A program made the translations under genes and the position numbers. Positions 1 to 9,501 of a stretch of DNA of 64,000 nucleotides are shown here, one piece after another; positions within the stretch are counted from its first letter, which is position 1, and the number at the start of each line of letters is the position of its first letter. The notes beneath the pieces were generated by a model. That model worked only from the letters and a program-made list of their open reading frames with translations, ran no database searches and was not told the origin of the DNA. This DNA comes from Bacillus xiamenensis (GTDB lineage: Bacteria; Bacillota; Bacilli; Bacillales; Bacillaceae): contig NZ_AMSH01000001.1 of the NCBI RefSeq assembly GCF_000300535.1, positions 149,960 to 213,959 of the forward strand, read 5' to 3'.

Positions 1-169
1 TCATTGCAAACGGTGTAAAGAGCAAGAGAACAATGCTCGATCCAATGAGAGCTCCTAACATATATCGCCTTTTTTTCACTTGTCGTTTGAGAATAAATGC
101 CGTGAGTAAGAGCAGCAATAGATCAAAACAAAAGTTTAACAGCCAAATCACATCTAAATAAATGACCAC
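1..169 (-). CDS. spoIIGA: SpoIIGA, sporulation sigma-E processing protease (5' end only)
   Basis: The minus strand reads VVIYLDVIWLLNFCFDLLL..., which matches the N-terminus of SpoIIGA, the membrane aspartic protease that cleaves pro-sigma-E in the mother cell. Only about 56 codons are inside the window; the gene continues past base 1. The start is GTG at 169, with AGGAG six bases upstream (176-180). The visible part contains the first hydrophobic segments, as expected for its membrane domain. In Bacillus it is followed by sigE and sigG, outside this window. The neighbouring gene bpr has its own terminator, so spoIIGA is transcribed from its own promoter at 229-262. Confidence 0.93.
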   Translation of the reverse strand, partial: MVIYLDVIWLLNFCFDLLLLLLTAFILKRQVKKRRYMLGALIGSSIVLLLFTPFAM

Positions 170-228
170 CTTCTGCTCCTTTCATCTGAAACAAAGAATC
201 AAAAGCAGTACTTGCACTTGTTTGTACC

Positions 229-316
229 AGTATAAAACAGTCATAAGATGGAAGTCTGTCAATTCTTGTTGGGGATGATAGAGAACTTTTGGTGGATTGT
301 TATTGTTTTTGTCGAG
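229..316 (-). promoter_or_regulatory. spoIIG promoter: sigma-A type with 22-bp spacer and Spo0A boxes
   Basis: On the minus strand there is a -35 TTGACA (257-262) and a -10 TATACT (229-234) separated by exactly 22 bp, the abnormal spacing known for the Spo0A-activated spoIIG promoter of B. subtilis. A box TTTGTCGAG (308-316; 8 of 9 to TTTGTCRAA) lies about 90 bases upstream of the expected start. A second, TCTGTCAAT (255-263; 7 of 9), overlaps the -35. Both positions agree with the B. subtilis layout. Confidence 0.8.
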
Positions 317-378
317 GAATGAATGTGAGGGAACAAAGAACGATTTCTCGGACAAGTGTTGAGCCGATGGTTCACGAC

Positions 379-411
379 AAAAAAGACACGCTCTGAAGAG
401 TCGTGTCTTTT
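379..411 (-). terminator. Terminator of bpr
   Basis: Inverted repeat AAAAGACACG (381-390) / CGTGTCTTTT (402-411), followed on the minus strand by a run of T. It lies directly behind the bpr stop codon. Confidence 0.8.
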
Positions 412-419
412 GCTGATGA

Positions 420-3400
420 TTATTTTTCATTGATGGTTAATTTTCCTGCTGCCTTTTCCCTTGTAACATTTCCATACTCATCTTTTACAATGACTTCAAT
501 CACTGCACCTTTTGCTTTTGCAGCAGATGTTGCCGTCCAGTAGCCTTCATATGTTCCCGGTGCCACTTCACGAATCGGCAGCTCGGTTGTGTTTTGAAGA
601 CTTGATCTAGCATTGGTCAGCGGCATATGAATGACAAAAGTTGCTTCTAGCTTTTCCCTGCTTTCAAATGAAATTTTAACAGATTCACCTGATGATAGTG
701 TGCTATCCTCTTTTGGGGTCAGCTTAGAAATGACAGGCGCGTCGTACTGGACATCAATGTCGACTTTTTTAGTTGTTTTGTTTCCAGCCGCATCTTTCGC
801 TATCACTTTTATTGTATTTTCCCCGTTCTCAAGCAACACTCTTGCAGCATATTTCCCATCTTTGACTGTCGCTTTCTTTCCGTTGACCGTGACTTGATCA
901 AGATGATCGTCCGCCACTTTTCCTTCTACGGTGAGCGATTCTCTATTGGTTTTTTCACCTTTTTTCGGTGTATCAATGGTCAAACTCGGCGCAGTTTGAT
1001 CAATGATCACCTTGACCGGTTTGGACTGTTTCGTTGAGCCTTTATCTGTTACAGTCGCTGCCGTAAACACATGCTCCCCGCTTGAAACAGATACATTTTC
1101 TTTAAAAATACCCGACGAACCAGCTTTGACTTTGGCGACCTCTTCATCGTCTTGATAAATGGCCACATCAAGTCCAGGAGAAGCTGTGCCTTCAATCTCC
1201 AATTCACCTTTATTTGTGATTGTTCCCGTCTTTGGAGATGTAATCTCTGGCACATCAGCTTCATAGTTCACGAGCGCACGAATCATATAATTCCCCTCTT
1301 CTTTTGGAGAAGGAGAAAAGGCTCCGCTCGTCAGCTGCCAGCTTCTTTCAGCATTTGGCCCATCTTCATCTGTTGCAAGCCCAGGAGATTCCGTATTCTT
1401 TTTCGTTTGAATGTAGACAAGATAGAAATCTCCATCCACTGTAATGGCTTGATCTTCTAAATCTACTTTTGTCCATTCACCATTACGCAGTGCATTTGCT
1501 TTTAGTGGTCCTGCGATTTTCTCACCCGGTGCTCCACCTTTCCCTGAAGCATCATACACTTCAACGGCAAATTCATCGCCTCCAGGTGCTGGCCATTCTG
1601 ATGTCCAGAAACGGAAAAGACCACCTGTGACTTGTGCTTGTTTCTTTCCCTTTTCCAGTGAAAACTTCACAGCCCAGCCATTGCCAGGATCGTAGAAAGC
1701 CCGCGCATTTTCGGCCGTTCCATCATCGTAGCCAATCTCTCCAGGAACGCCAATAAAAGGCTCAAGTTTCACTGACTTTTCAAACGGCTTTTCTGTGACA
1801 TCCGCTGTAAACGAATATCCTTTAAAACCTTTCGCAAACACTTTGACTGTATAGACGCCGCTTAACGCTTGTAGAGAAAATTGACCGGATTCATCTGTTG
1901 TCACCGGCGCAATTTTGGCGTCCTCTACAAGATAAACAGTAGCATTCTTTACTTTGTCACCTGTTGCTTCATTGACAACCGTACCAGATATCGTTCGTTT
2001 CGCAAGTGGCTGTAAGGAGAAATTCGCTTCGGCTTTTTCATTTGATGAAACGCTGACTTTTTGGGTACGTGATTCAAAGCCGTACGCTTCAGCCTTCACT
2101 GTCCATTCACCCGCTCCTTGAGAAAGCTGATATCTCCCTGTCGCTTCATCAGTGTAAGTTGATTTCCCGCTTTCCAGAACACTGATTTGTGCCTTCATAG
2201 GAAGCGCCTTAACGGAGGGTCCATCTAGACTTTTATCTTTTTTCATATGTGTATGTTTTTCTTTTACTTTAGCAGGCTTTGCACTTTTCGGATTGACTGA
2301 TTTCTTATTTTGGCTTGCAGACTTTTCTTTTTTGATCACGCCAAGTTGTTTCTTTGCTTTTTGAGGCAATGCTTGATCTGTGATGTTCACATCATCTAAA
2401 TAAAAACCATCTTTTGTGACACTGCCATCCGTTCTTAGCTGAAAAATGACTCTCACCTTTTGACCTTGATAAGCAGATAGATCTACCTCACCTGCTGTCC
2501 ATGCATTTGTTTTTCCTGTATAGGCTGCTACTTGAACAGCCTCTTCCCCCTCAGGCTGGACATGGACATGCACATAGTCATAATTGGCTTCAAGATCATG
2601 CCAATATTGATATTGTAAATAGGAAGAACCAGACTCTGGTACAGCAATTAGCGGCATCGATAAAGCGGCGTCGGTTTGATTTTCATAAGGACTGTCTAAG
2701 TTTGTGGCATAAACATGTTGCCCCGTAAATGCTTGTTTCGGACCTGTGGTCGGTGTTCCCCACTGCCACGGATCTTTTGTTCCACCACTGAACCATCCGC
2801 TTGGCCACGCTTCAAAATCTTGCGTGTACCCCGTAGTAATGGATGTTCGAATCGGGAGCGTATAAGGGTCTGATGCCGCTTCATTTTCTCCAAAATCCTT
2901 CACAATCCAGCGATAAGTGACGTTCTCACCCTCAAGTTCAGGAAGCTGGACCACATAGGTTCCTTTTAAATGATTTCCATCCGTTCGGTTGGCTTGGAGC
3001 GTCTCCCATTCACCTTGATCCACTTGGTAGATCAAGGATACATTTGTCACAGCTACTTCATCTTCCGCTGTGATCGTCAGTGGTGTTGGCGTTGCAGCAA
3101 AGATTTCATTCGGTCCTTTATGTGAAAAAACAGGCGGCTCTGTATCTTCCCCCTCTTTTGTTACCTGACCTTCAATCGTACCAATTCCATCGGTTAATGC
3201 GGTAATCGCTTCTCTTGCATCAACTAGTCCTGCCCCATAGCCATTGTTAGGGGATTCTGGAAACTGCTGATCTGTCAGGGGCTTCGCTGTATCCATGAGA
3301 ACTTGCTCAATCTCATCAACAGAAAGATCTGATTGCACTTGGCGAAGAAGTGCCACAACAGCTGAGACATGCGGACCTGCCATTGAGGTGCCATTCCACC

Positions 3401-4736
3401 CGCCTTCATACCCTTTTCCTGGGATCGAAGAACGAATGTTTACACCTGGCGCAGCAATATCTGGTTTCATTACGCCATATGGAGAAGGACCTTGCAGTGA
3501 GAAAGACCCTAGCTTGTTGTCCTGATCTGTTGCACCTGTTGCAAAGGCTTCTGGGTAGTTAGCGGGATTTGCGATTGATCCCTCGCCCCCCGTATTAAAT
3601 ACATCGGTATTGCCAGCTGAAAACTCTGGAAAGATGTCCGCTGCTCTCCAGGCGTTGACCACATCTTTATACCAATCATCAAGACCTGGCCCACCGCCCC
3701 AAGAATTATTCACGACATCGGGTGCCTTTTCTGGATGCGGATTTCCATCCTTATCCTTCGGTGCTAAAATCCACTCACCTGCATCTAACAGATCAGCATC
3801 TGTCCCGCCATTTTCTGAGAAAGCTTTCACTGCGATCCATTTTGCTCCCGGTGCGACCCCGATTTGATTCTTTCCATCTGGCTCAGAGCCAACCATCGTT
3901 CCTGTCACATGTGTCCCATGCTCTAAGTCATCGTATGGGGCCTCAGATCCTGTCGTTGCATCGTACCAATTTAATTCATGAGATGGTTCATTTGGACGAG
4001 ACGGATCAAACCCGCGGTATTTTTCTTTTAAAGCAGGGTGATCCCATTCCACACCTGTATCAATACTTGCAACAACTGTACCAGTACCGTCATAGCCTAA
4101 AGCCCACGCTTCTGGTGCATGAACTTGAGAAATATTCCACTCAATTCCATCGACTGCTTTGATTGGTTTGTTTTGCTTCGAACTCTTCAAATCAACAGGA
4201 CGATGAATTTGACGTGTCTCATTCGGCAGCACTTGATCTACTTCTGGAAAAGAAGCGACCTTTTCCATGACCTCTTTCGTTCCCGTAACAGCTAGACCAT
4301 TCACAATATAGTAGGAATGAATATCTTTCACTTGCTTGTTCTTTTGTTCCTTTTGTAAATACGCTAGCAGTGCTTGCTGCGTTTCATGAGATGTTGCTCT
4401 CAGCTCAGATACAACGGCTGACCTTTTTGTATACTGCGTTTTAGCAGCTGTTAATTTCTGCTTTTTGGCTTTTGACACAGCTTCTTTCGCTACTTTTTGC
4501 GCATTTGTTTGTGCCTTCATTTTGACTAAAAAGGTCAACATGTCTTCCTGTTGAAACTGCTTCTTTAATCTAGAAGAAATCTTTGCTTGTGTTGTCTTAG
4601 AGGAAACAGCTTCCTCCTGATATGAGGTAGAAGTCGATTTTGCTTGAACCATCCCAAAGCTTGTCATCGTTAAGGTACCAATCACCAAAAGACTCATCAA
4701 ACGATAGACGGCGGTTTTGCGAAATTTCACTTTCAA
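420..4736 (-). CDS. bpr: Bacillopeptidase F, secreted subtilisin-family serine protease
   Basis: Extracellular S8 protease of about 1438 residues, close to the 1433 of B. subtilis Bpr. From the N-terminus: signal peptide (hydrophobic stretch at about 15-30, ending near MVQA), I9-type propeptide (about 60-175), and a catalytic domain with Asp in SIDTGVEWDHP (about 226), His in LEHGTHVTG (about 274) and Ser in NGTSMAGPHV (about 451). These are followed by a jelly-roll-like segment (DFEAWPSGW), two carboxypeptidase-regulatory-like folds (ISGTVVNEATGD) and Ig-like repeats at the C-terminus. The frame is open to a GTG at 4745, but that codon sits one base from the ribosome binding site AGGAGG (4747-4752). 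TTG at 4736, ten bases away, is the better start. The gene sits between ftsZ and spoIIGA as in B. subtilis. Confidence 0.93.
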   Translation of the reverse strand: MKVKFRKTAVYRLMSLLVIGTLTMTSFGMVQAKSTSTSYQEEAVSSKTTQAKISSRLKKQFQQEDMLTFLVKMKAQTNAQKVAKEAVSKAKKQKLTAAKTQYTKRSAVVSELRATSHETQQALLAYLQKEQKNKQVKDIHSYYIVNGLAVTGTKEVMEKVASFPEVDQVLPNETRQIHRPVDLKSSKQNKPIKAVDGIEWNISQVHAPEAWALGYDGTGTVVASIDTGVEWDHPALKEKYRGFDPSRPNEPSHELNWYDATTGSEAPYDDLEHGTHVTGTMVGSEPDGKNQIGVAPGAKWIAVKAFSENGGTDADLLDAGEWILAPKDKDGNPHPEKAPDVVNNSWGGGPGLDDWYKDVVNAWRAADIFPEFSAGNTDVFNTGGEGSIANPANYPEAFATGATDQDNKLGSFSLQGPSPYGVMKPDIAAPGVNIRSSIPGKGYEGGWNGTSMAGPHVSAVVALLRQVQSDLSVDEIEQVLMDTAKPLTDQQFPESPNNGYGAGLVDAREAITALTDGIGTIEGQVTKEGEDTEPPVFSHKGPNEIFAATPTPLTITAEDEVAVTNVSLIYQVDQGEWETLQANRTDGNHLKGTYVVQLPELEGENVTYRWIVKDFGENEAASDPYTLPIRTSITTGYTQDFEAWPSGWFSGGTKDPWQWGTPTTGPKQAFTGQHVYATNLDSPYENQTDAALSMPLIAVPESGSSYLQYQYWHDLEANYDYVHVHVQPEGEEAVQVAAYTGKTNAWTAGEVDLSAYQGQKVRVIFQLRTDGSVTKDGFYLDDVNITDQALPQKAKKQLGVIKKEKSASQNKKSVNPKSAKPAKVKEKHTHMKKDKSLDGPSVKALPMKAQISVLESGKSTYTDEATGRYQLSQGAGEWTVKAEAYGFESRTQKVSVSSNEKAEANFSLQPLAKRTISGTVVNEATGDKVKNATVYLVEDAKIAPVTTDESGQFSLQALSGVYTVKVFAKGFKGYSFTADVTEKPFEKSVKLEPFIGVPGEIGYDDGTAENARAFYDPGNGWAVKFSLEKGKKQAQVTGGLFRFWTSEWPAPGGDEFAVEVYDASGKGGAPGEKIAGPLKANALRNGEWTKVDLEDQAITVDGDFYLVYIQTKKNTESPGLATDEDGPNAERSWQLTSGAFSPSPKEEGNYMIRALVNYEADVPEITSPKTGTITNKGELEIEGTASPGLDVAIYQDDEEVAKVKAGSSGIFKENVSVSSGEHVFTAATVTDKGSTKQSKPVKVIIDQTAPSLTIDTPKKGEKTNRESLTVEGKVADDHLDQVTVNGKKATVKDGKYAARVLLENGENTIKVIAKDAAGNKTTKKVDIDVQYDAPVISKLTPKEDSTLSSGESVKISFESREKLEATFVIHMPLTNARSSLQNTTELPIREVAPGTYEGYWTATSAAKAKGAVIEVIVKDEYGNVTREKAAGKLTINEK

Positions 4737-4992
4737 TAAAATCACTCCTCCTCAAATGGTCAAACCGTGTGTATCCGGATCCCCCCTTTTTTTCATCATG
4801 ACAAGATTCATGGTGTTCTATTTAATGTAGTCAAATAAAGGTCAACATTTTGTCGTTTTTTGTAAAGGAAAACAAAAATGATTCTTTCGACTTAATCTAT
4901 GTAAGTCAAAGCACATAAGATAGATACAATGATTCATACACTCCCAAGACTTTTCTATCAGATGAACACTGGTTCTTTCTATATTTAGACAT

Positions 4993-5020
4993 AAAAAATC
5001 CCCTTCCAATGGAAGGGGAT
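4993..5020 (-). terminator. Terminator of ftsAZ
   Basis: ATCCCCTTCC / GGAAGGGGAT hairpin (4998-5020) followed by six T on the minus strand, just downstream of the ftsZ stop. Confidence 0.85.
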
Positions 5021-5036
5021 GAGTCGTCGTGCTTGA

Positions 5037-6182
5037 TTAACGTTTGTTGCGGTTACGTAAGAACGTTGGGATATCCAGTGTATCATCACTTGATTGTGTA
5101 TGTTGTCTTGGCTGTGCTGATGTTTGCTGATGTTCCTCACGTTTGACTTCACGCTTTTGTGGAATGGATTGATTTTGCTTTAATCCTTGTCCTAATGGAT
5201 TTCTTTGAGGTTTTGTCACTTCCGGCTCTTGCTCAATAAAACCGGTAGCGATCACTGTGACCACAATTTCATCCTTCAAGTTATCATTAATCACTGATCC
5301 AAAGATCATGTTGACATCTTCATCAGAAGCGGATGCCACAATATCAGCTGCTTCTTGTACTTCATAAAGGCTTAGGTTCGTTCCACCCGTAATATTCATG
5401 ATGACACCTTGTGCCCCATCAATCGCCGTTTCAAGAAGTGGTGAAGAAATGGCTTTTTTCGCTGCCTCAGCTGCACGGTTTTCACCTGTTGCAACGCCAA
5501 TTCCCATAAGAGCTGAACCTTTATTCGACATGATTGTTTTCACATCAGCAAAGTCAAGGTTAATTAAACCAGGTGTGGCAATTAAATCTGAGATCCCTTG
5601 CACACCTTGTCTTAACACATTGTCTGCTGCACGGAATGCTTCAAGCATTGGCGTGTTTTTATCAACAATTTCAAGCAAGCGATCGTTTGGAATCACGATT
5701 AATGTATCAACCGCTTCTTTCATAGAAGCGATACCTTCAACTGCTTGAAGCTGACGCTTTCTTCCTTCAAATGTGAAAGGACGAGTAACGACTCCTACTG
5801 TCAATGCCCCAGAATCTTTTGCGATTTTCGCAATGACAGGTGCAGCTCCCGTACCAGTTCCACCGCCCATACCAGCTGTCACAAAGACCATGTCAGCGCC
5901 TTTTAATACTTCTTCAATTTGTTCTTTGCTTTCTTCAGCAGCTTTTTTACCGACCTCAGGATTCGCACCTGCTCCAAGCCCTCTTGTCAGCTTAGCACCG
6001 ATTTGCATTTTTGTTTCTGCTTTTGATAGATTTAACGCCTGTGCATCTGTATTCACTGCAATAAAATCGACACCCTGTACGTCATTTTCGATCATTCGGT
6101 TGACTGCGTTATTTCCGCCTCCACCTACTCCGATTACTTTAATTGATGCTAGGCCGTCTATATTTGTTTCAAACTCCAACAT
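5037..6182 (-). CDS. ftsZ: Cell division GTPase FtsZ
   Basis: Tubulin-like GTPase that forms the division ring. The protein has 381 residues, the usual Bacillus length. The tubulin signature GGGTGTG is at residues 106-112, with the N-terminal nucleotide loop [12 protein letters not shown] at about 19-30. A glutamine/histidine-rich linker follows (about 320-365). The C-terminal peptide [16 protein letters not shown] is the conserved tail that binds FtsA, EzrA and SepF. It is downstream of ftsA with a 33-bp gap, and a strong terminator follows it. Likely transcribed with ftsA from the sigma-H promoter at 7670-7696 and from promoters I could not fix. Confidence 0.98.
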   Translation of the reverse strand: MLEFETNIDGLASIKVIGVGGGGNNAVNRMIENDVQGVDFIAVNTDAQALNLSKAETKMQIGAKLTRGLGAGANPEVGKKAAEESKEQIEEVLKGADMVFVTAGMGGGTGTGAAPVIAKIAKDSGALTVGVVTRPFTFEGRKRQLQAVEGIASMKEAVDTLIVIPNDRLLEIVDKNTPMLEAFRAADNVLRQGVQGISDLIATPGLINLDFADVKTIMSNKGSALMGIGVATGENRAAEAAKKAISSPLLETAIDGAQGVIMNITGGTNLSLYEVQEAADIVASASDEDVNMIFGSVINDNLKDEIVVTVIATGFIEQEPEVTKPQRNPLGQGLKQNQSIPQKREVKREEHQQTSAQPRQHTQSSDDTLDIPTFLRNRNKR

Positions 6183-6215
6183 GCTGAATCCTCCTAATCC
6201 GTCGAAAATCTAATT

Positions 6216-7538
6216 CTATTCCCAGAACATATTAAATAGTTTTTTCATTTTGCCCGGTTTTTTATTTGTCTCTTGTTGTACTTTTTGTTTTACTTTCGGT
6301 CTTGGCTGAGCTTCTTTTACTTGTGATGTAGAAGAAACCGGCTCCATGGACGCGCCTACTTCATGAAACGCTTCATCCGGCATTTGGAATCCAACCTGTC
6401 TGCCCTGAATCTTTGCATTGCGATAAGCAAAGTGGATTAACCCTACTCCTGTCATATATTGAGGCTCTCTCACCCCAATATAATTAGGACTTGCGATTCT
6501 CACATTGTTTTGCAAGACGGTTTGTGCTAGAGAAAGGATGCCTGGTATAGCTGCCTGTCCACCTGTTAGAACAAATCCGCCAGGCAAATCATGGACACCC
6601 ATATTTCTTAACTCCTCTGCCACAAAGAGCAGAATCTCTTCCAGCCGTGCTTCAATGATATTGGCCGCTTCAAGTTGTGTATACGTCTGTTTTTGGTCAG
6701 TACCGATGACGGAAACTTCAAAAGTTTCCTCAGACGATGCCTCATCATAGAACGCATGTCCAAATTGTTTTTTGATTCGTTCAGCTTCTTCAGTGGAAGT
6801 TCTAAGTCCTATAGACAAGTCTTTTGTAATGTTCTCTCCGCCCAAAGGGATACTGTGAGTAGAATAGAGATGCCCGTTTTCAAATACGGAAATCGTAGTA
6901 GACCCTCCGCCAATATCGACAAGAGCTACCCCTAGATTTTTTTCATCTTTCGATAACGCTGCTGATCCCGATGCAAGTGGCTGCAGACATATATCCATAA
7001 TTTCAATTCCAGCTCGCTCTACACATCGGAGCCAGTTATGTAGAATCGTTTTAGAGCCTGTAATTAACGATCCATCCACCTCTAGCCGAACACCAAGCAT
7101 TTTTTTCGGATCTGTGATCTCATCTCTTCCGTCAACAATAAATTGTCTCGGAATGACGTCTATTACGAGATGTTCTTGAGGAATAGATACTACCTGTGCA
7201 GCATCCAAGACACGTCTCACATCTTCAGCATGTATTTCTTTGTTTTCACTAGACACTGCGACCACGCCGCTCGTATTCTGAATATGAATGTGGTTTCCGT
7301 TAATTCCGACAATCGCCTTTTGTAAAGGAAAACCTACCATTCTCTCAGCCTGTTCAAATGCTTGTCTAATAGAATGAACTGTCTCATCTATATCAACAAT
7401 CGATCCTTTTTTTAACCCCTCTGAAGGGACATTTCCAACACCTATAATGTTAAGCGAATCATCCGCCATTTCTCCGACGATAACTTTTATATTGGATGTA
7501 CCGATGTCAAGGCTGACGTAAATTTCATTGTTGTTCAT
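6216..7538 (-). CDS. ftsA: Cell division protein FtsA
   Basis: Actin-like ATPase that anchors FtsZ to the membrane; 440 residues. The phosphate-1 motif LDIGTSNIKVIVGE is near the N-terminus, and the phosphate-2 motif LVDIGGGSTTISVF is mid-protein. The C-terminus ends in a basic amphipathic membrane-targeting helix (PGKMKKLFNMFWE) after a charged linker. The frame extends six codons upstream, but ATG at 7538 follows AGGAGGTG at seven-base spacing and gives the known start MNNNEIYVSLDIG. It is directly upstream of ftsZ. Confidence 0.97.
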   Translation of the reverse strand: MNNNEIYVSLDIGTSNIKVIVGEMADDSLNIIGVGNVPSEGLKKGSIVDIDETVHSIRQAFEQAERMVGFPLQKAIVGINGNHIHIQNTSGVVAVSSENKEIHAEDVRRVLDAAQVVSIPQEHLVIDVIPRQFIVDGRDEITDPKKMLGVRLEVDGSLITGSKTILHNWLRCVERAGIEIMDICLQPLASGSAALSKDEKNLGVALVDIGGGSTTISVFENGHLYSTHSIPLGGENITKDLSIGLRTSTEEAERIKKQFGHAFYDEASSEETFEVSVIGTDQKQTYTQLEAANIIEARLEEILLFVAEELRNMGVHDLPGGFVLTGGQAAIPGILSLAQTVLQNNVRIASPNYIGVREPQYMTGVGLIHFAYRNAKIQGRQVGFQMPDEAFHEVGASMEPVSSTSQVKEAQPRPKVKQKVQQETNKKPGKMKKLFNMFWE

Positions 7539-7669
7539 TCTATGGCACCTCCTCACATATCAATACTTTCTATTCTATTATTTGCTGAACAACAATACAA
7601 TGAATGTGTTTTTACAAGTGTGTAACAAAACTTAAAAAATCAACATTTATTATTAGGATTACTGAAAAT

Positions 7670-7696
7670 ATTCGTTACATCATATGTATATCCTTT
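7670..7696 (-). promoter_or_regulatory. Candidate sigma-H promoter of ftsAZ
   Basis: Minus strand: AAAGGATAT (7688-7696), 11 bp, then AACGAAT (7670-7676), matching the sigma-H pattern RNAGGAWWW-N11/12-RNNGAAT. B. subtilis ftsAZ is known to have a sigma-H promoter (P2) between sbp and ftsA that raises FtsZ at sporulation. It overlaps the end of sbp. Confidence 0.65.
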
Positions 7697-7697
7697 T

Positions 7698-8066
7698 TTA
7701 TGACTCACTTTTTTTCTTTTTTTCTCTAGAAATTGTCCATTTTGTTAGTAGAATTCTTCGAATAACGGCTATATTTTGAAATAATCTAACGCCGAATGCA
7801 AACATTCCGACTAAATACAAGTCTACACCAAGATGGACGCCCAGAAAAGCTAAACTTATTGCGAGTATAATATTAAAGAAAAAGCCTGATACAAACACTA
7901 GTTCATCGTATGCCCCTTGCAGATGTGCCCTGATTCCACCAATTAATGTATCAAGCGCAGCAAGTACAGCGAGGGAAAGATAGTTAGAATACTCATTCGG
8001 TATCGTAAAATTTGTTAAGAAACCGATCGCAACTCCTATGATTAAACCAAGTACAGGAAGCCACAT
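7698..8066 (-). CDS. sbp: Small basic membrane protein Sbp (DUF1290)
   Basis: A 122-residue protein with four hydrophobic segments and a strongly basic end (RRILLTKWTISREKKKKSES), which fits the small basic protein found upstream of ftsA in B. subtilis. Its biochemical role is unknown. The start ATG shares one base with the ylxX stop codon (TAATG), so the two are translationally coupled. It belongs to the divIB-ylxW-ylxX-sbp run. The family sits beside division genes in many Firmicutes, which suggests a role near the division machinery, but nothing in the sequence proves this. Confidence 0.92.
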   Translation of the reverse strand: MWLPVLGLIIGVAIGFLTNFTIPNEYSNYLSLAVLAALDTLIGGIRAHLQGAYDELVFVSGFFFNIILAISLAFLGVHLGVDLYLVGMFAFGVRLFQNIAVIRRILLTKWTISREKKKKSES

Positions 8067-8791
8067 TAAGATTTTCCCTCCTTTACATCGTCAAGAGGCT
8101 TCAATTCGTTTAATTGAATTGTACCGTCATATGCTTTTAAATGAATTTTGTCTTTTGGCTGGCTAATACTCAAGCTGAAATTTTCCTGAGCGAACAAATC
8201 GCCAATATCTGATACATTTAAACGGCTGTATAGTTTGTCTGCCTGCTGGCTGATGATCTTAATACTGACTGTATCACCATCTATACTGTAGCCATCCATT
8301 TTCGTCGTACCATTAATATCTCGAATGACACTTGTATTAATCACCCGGTGGTCATTAATGGACATATGTTTTGCCCCAAACATATTGACTTCGTTAATTA
8401 ATTTTTTCAGAAGATCCGGCGGTATATTTTTAACTTCTTCTCCGGTAAGATCTTTTGAAAAAAGCTGAGTAATTTCAACTTCAATTCCTTTTCCCGTTAC
8501 CTCTGTAAAACCAGCTTTTTCTTTTAAATCCTTCAACGTTTTTGTTAATTGTGTTTCTTTTGATTGATCTTCATGATTACTATACTTCTTTAGCATTTCA
8601 TCATATTTATCAATTTCTTTCAGTAAATCCAATTCTTTACTTTTAGATGCAGATAAATCCTCTCTTAATTCCCAAACGTCGCGAGTATCACGAATTTTAG
8701 GCTTTTGTAAAGAGTTAAATTGGATGGAGACCATGATGCCAAATATCACCATCAGGACTGTCAAACTAAGTAATGGCTTCTTTTTCCTCAA
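8066..8791 (-). CDS. ylxX: DUF881 membrane-anchored protein YlxX
   Basis: About 241 residues: one N-terminal transmembrane helix (LLSLTVLMVIFGIMVSIQF), a coiled-coil region (about 40-95), then an extracytoplasmic DUF881 domain that also occurs in YlxW next door. The function is unknown. Three possible starts are adjacent: GTG 8797, GTG 8794 and TTG 8791. The ribosome binding site AGGTGA (8798-8803) touches the first and is six bases from the TTG, so I chose the TTG. The gene is 20 bases after ylxW and overlaps sbp by one base. YlxW and YlxX look like tandem paralogues. Confidence 0.85.
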   Translation of the reverse strand: MRKKKPLLSLTVLMVIFGIMVSIQFNSLQKPKIRDTRDVWELREDLSASKSKELDLLKEIDKYDEMLKKYSNHEDQSKETQLTKTLKDLKEKAGFTEVTGKGIEVEITQLFSKDLTGEEVKNIPPDLLKKLINEVNMFGAKHMSINDHRVINTSVIRDINGTTKMDGYSIDGDTVSIKIISQQADKLYSRLNVSDIGDLFAQENFSLSISQPKDKIHLKAYDGTIQLNELKPLDDVKEGKS

Positions 8792-8811
8792 CACCACTCA
8801 CCTTTTCACTT

Positions 8812-9501
8812 TTAATCTTTATTTCGTAAAAGAGGATTCATACGAATATCCTTTTTTTCAATCGTCAGGGAAATATGATCACTTGTCAGCTGATCAACCA
8901 CTCCGCCTGCAATATTTAATGCAGGTATTAACACAGCTGGATCACCAATAGCAGAAATGACAAATGGTGCTGGATGCTGAATGCCGTCAACTGTGACGAC
9001 TGGGCCGTTACAATGTATGTATGATTGGTGGGTGATTCTTTGTCCGTTAATGGCTACAGCAGATGCCCCTGATATAAATAGTTCGTTTATCACATGGAAA
9101 ATGTGACTCTCATGCACAATGTAATTATTGACATTTTGTCCACTTGGGATATAAGATGCATCTTCAAGGGATACTTTTACCCCTTTCCCTTTTACTCCTA
9201 TTTCTCCTGTAAACATTCTGTATTTCTCAACATCTTCCAAAACATTAAAGAACTGCTCTTTTTCATTTTTTAAACTGGACTCTGTTACTTGAACCTTTGA
9301 TTGAAGACGATAAAGTTCTTTTTCAAGTTTATGATTCGCCTTTTCTTGCTTTGTCAGCTGACTTTTCAAAGAATATTCTTTTTTCCATTGTTCTGTTCGA
9401 CTGACATCTGCTTTATGCTGCTTTGTATATTGGTATGAAAAAGAAATCAGAAACCCAAGAACAAGCATTACAATTGAGAAAATGACTGTTTTGCCTCTCA
9501 A
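8812..9501 (-). CDS. ylxW: DUF881 membrane-anchored protein YlxW
   Basis: A 229-residue protein with one N-terminal membrane helix (VIFSIVMLVLGFLISFSY), a long coiled coil (about 30-85) and a DUF881 domain. It has the same architecture as YlxX, which follows it. Function unknown. The start is TTG at 9501, within the TTGA that also ends divIB, so the two genes overlap by four bases and are probably translationally coupled. Location next to DivIB suggests a link to division or cell envelope work; that is inference from gene order only. Confidence 0.88.
   Translation of the reverse strand: MRGKTVIFSIVMLVLGFLISFSYQYTKQHKADVSRTEQWKKEYSLKSQLTKQEKANHKLEKELYRLQSKVQVTESSLKNEKEQFFNVLEDVEKYRMFTGEIGVKGKGVKVSLEDASYIPSGQNVNNYIVHESHIFHVINELFISGASAVAINGQRITHQSYIHCNGPVVTVDGIQHPAPFVISAIGDPAVLIPALNIAGGVVDQLTSDHISLTIEKKDIRMNPLLRNKD

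Noticed and set aside
3722..4162. 146-codon open frame on the plus strand
   Set aside because: It is the antisense of the bpr catalytic domain, has no ribosome binding site and reads as low-complexity histidine/leucine sequence.
5773..6213. 146-codon open frame on the plus strand
   Set aside because: Antisense of ftsZ; alanine/proline-rich product typical of a reverse frame.
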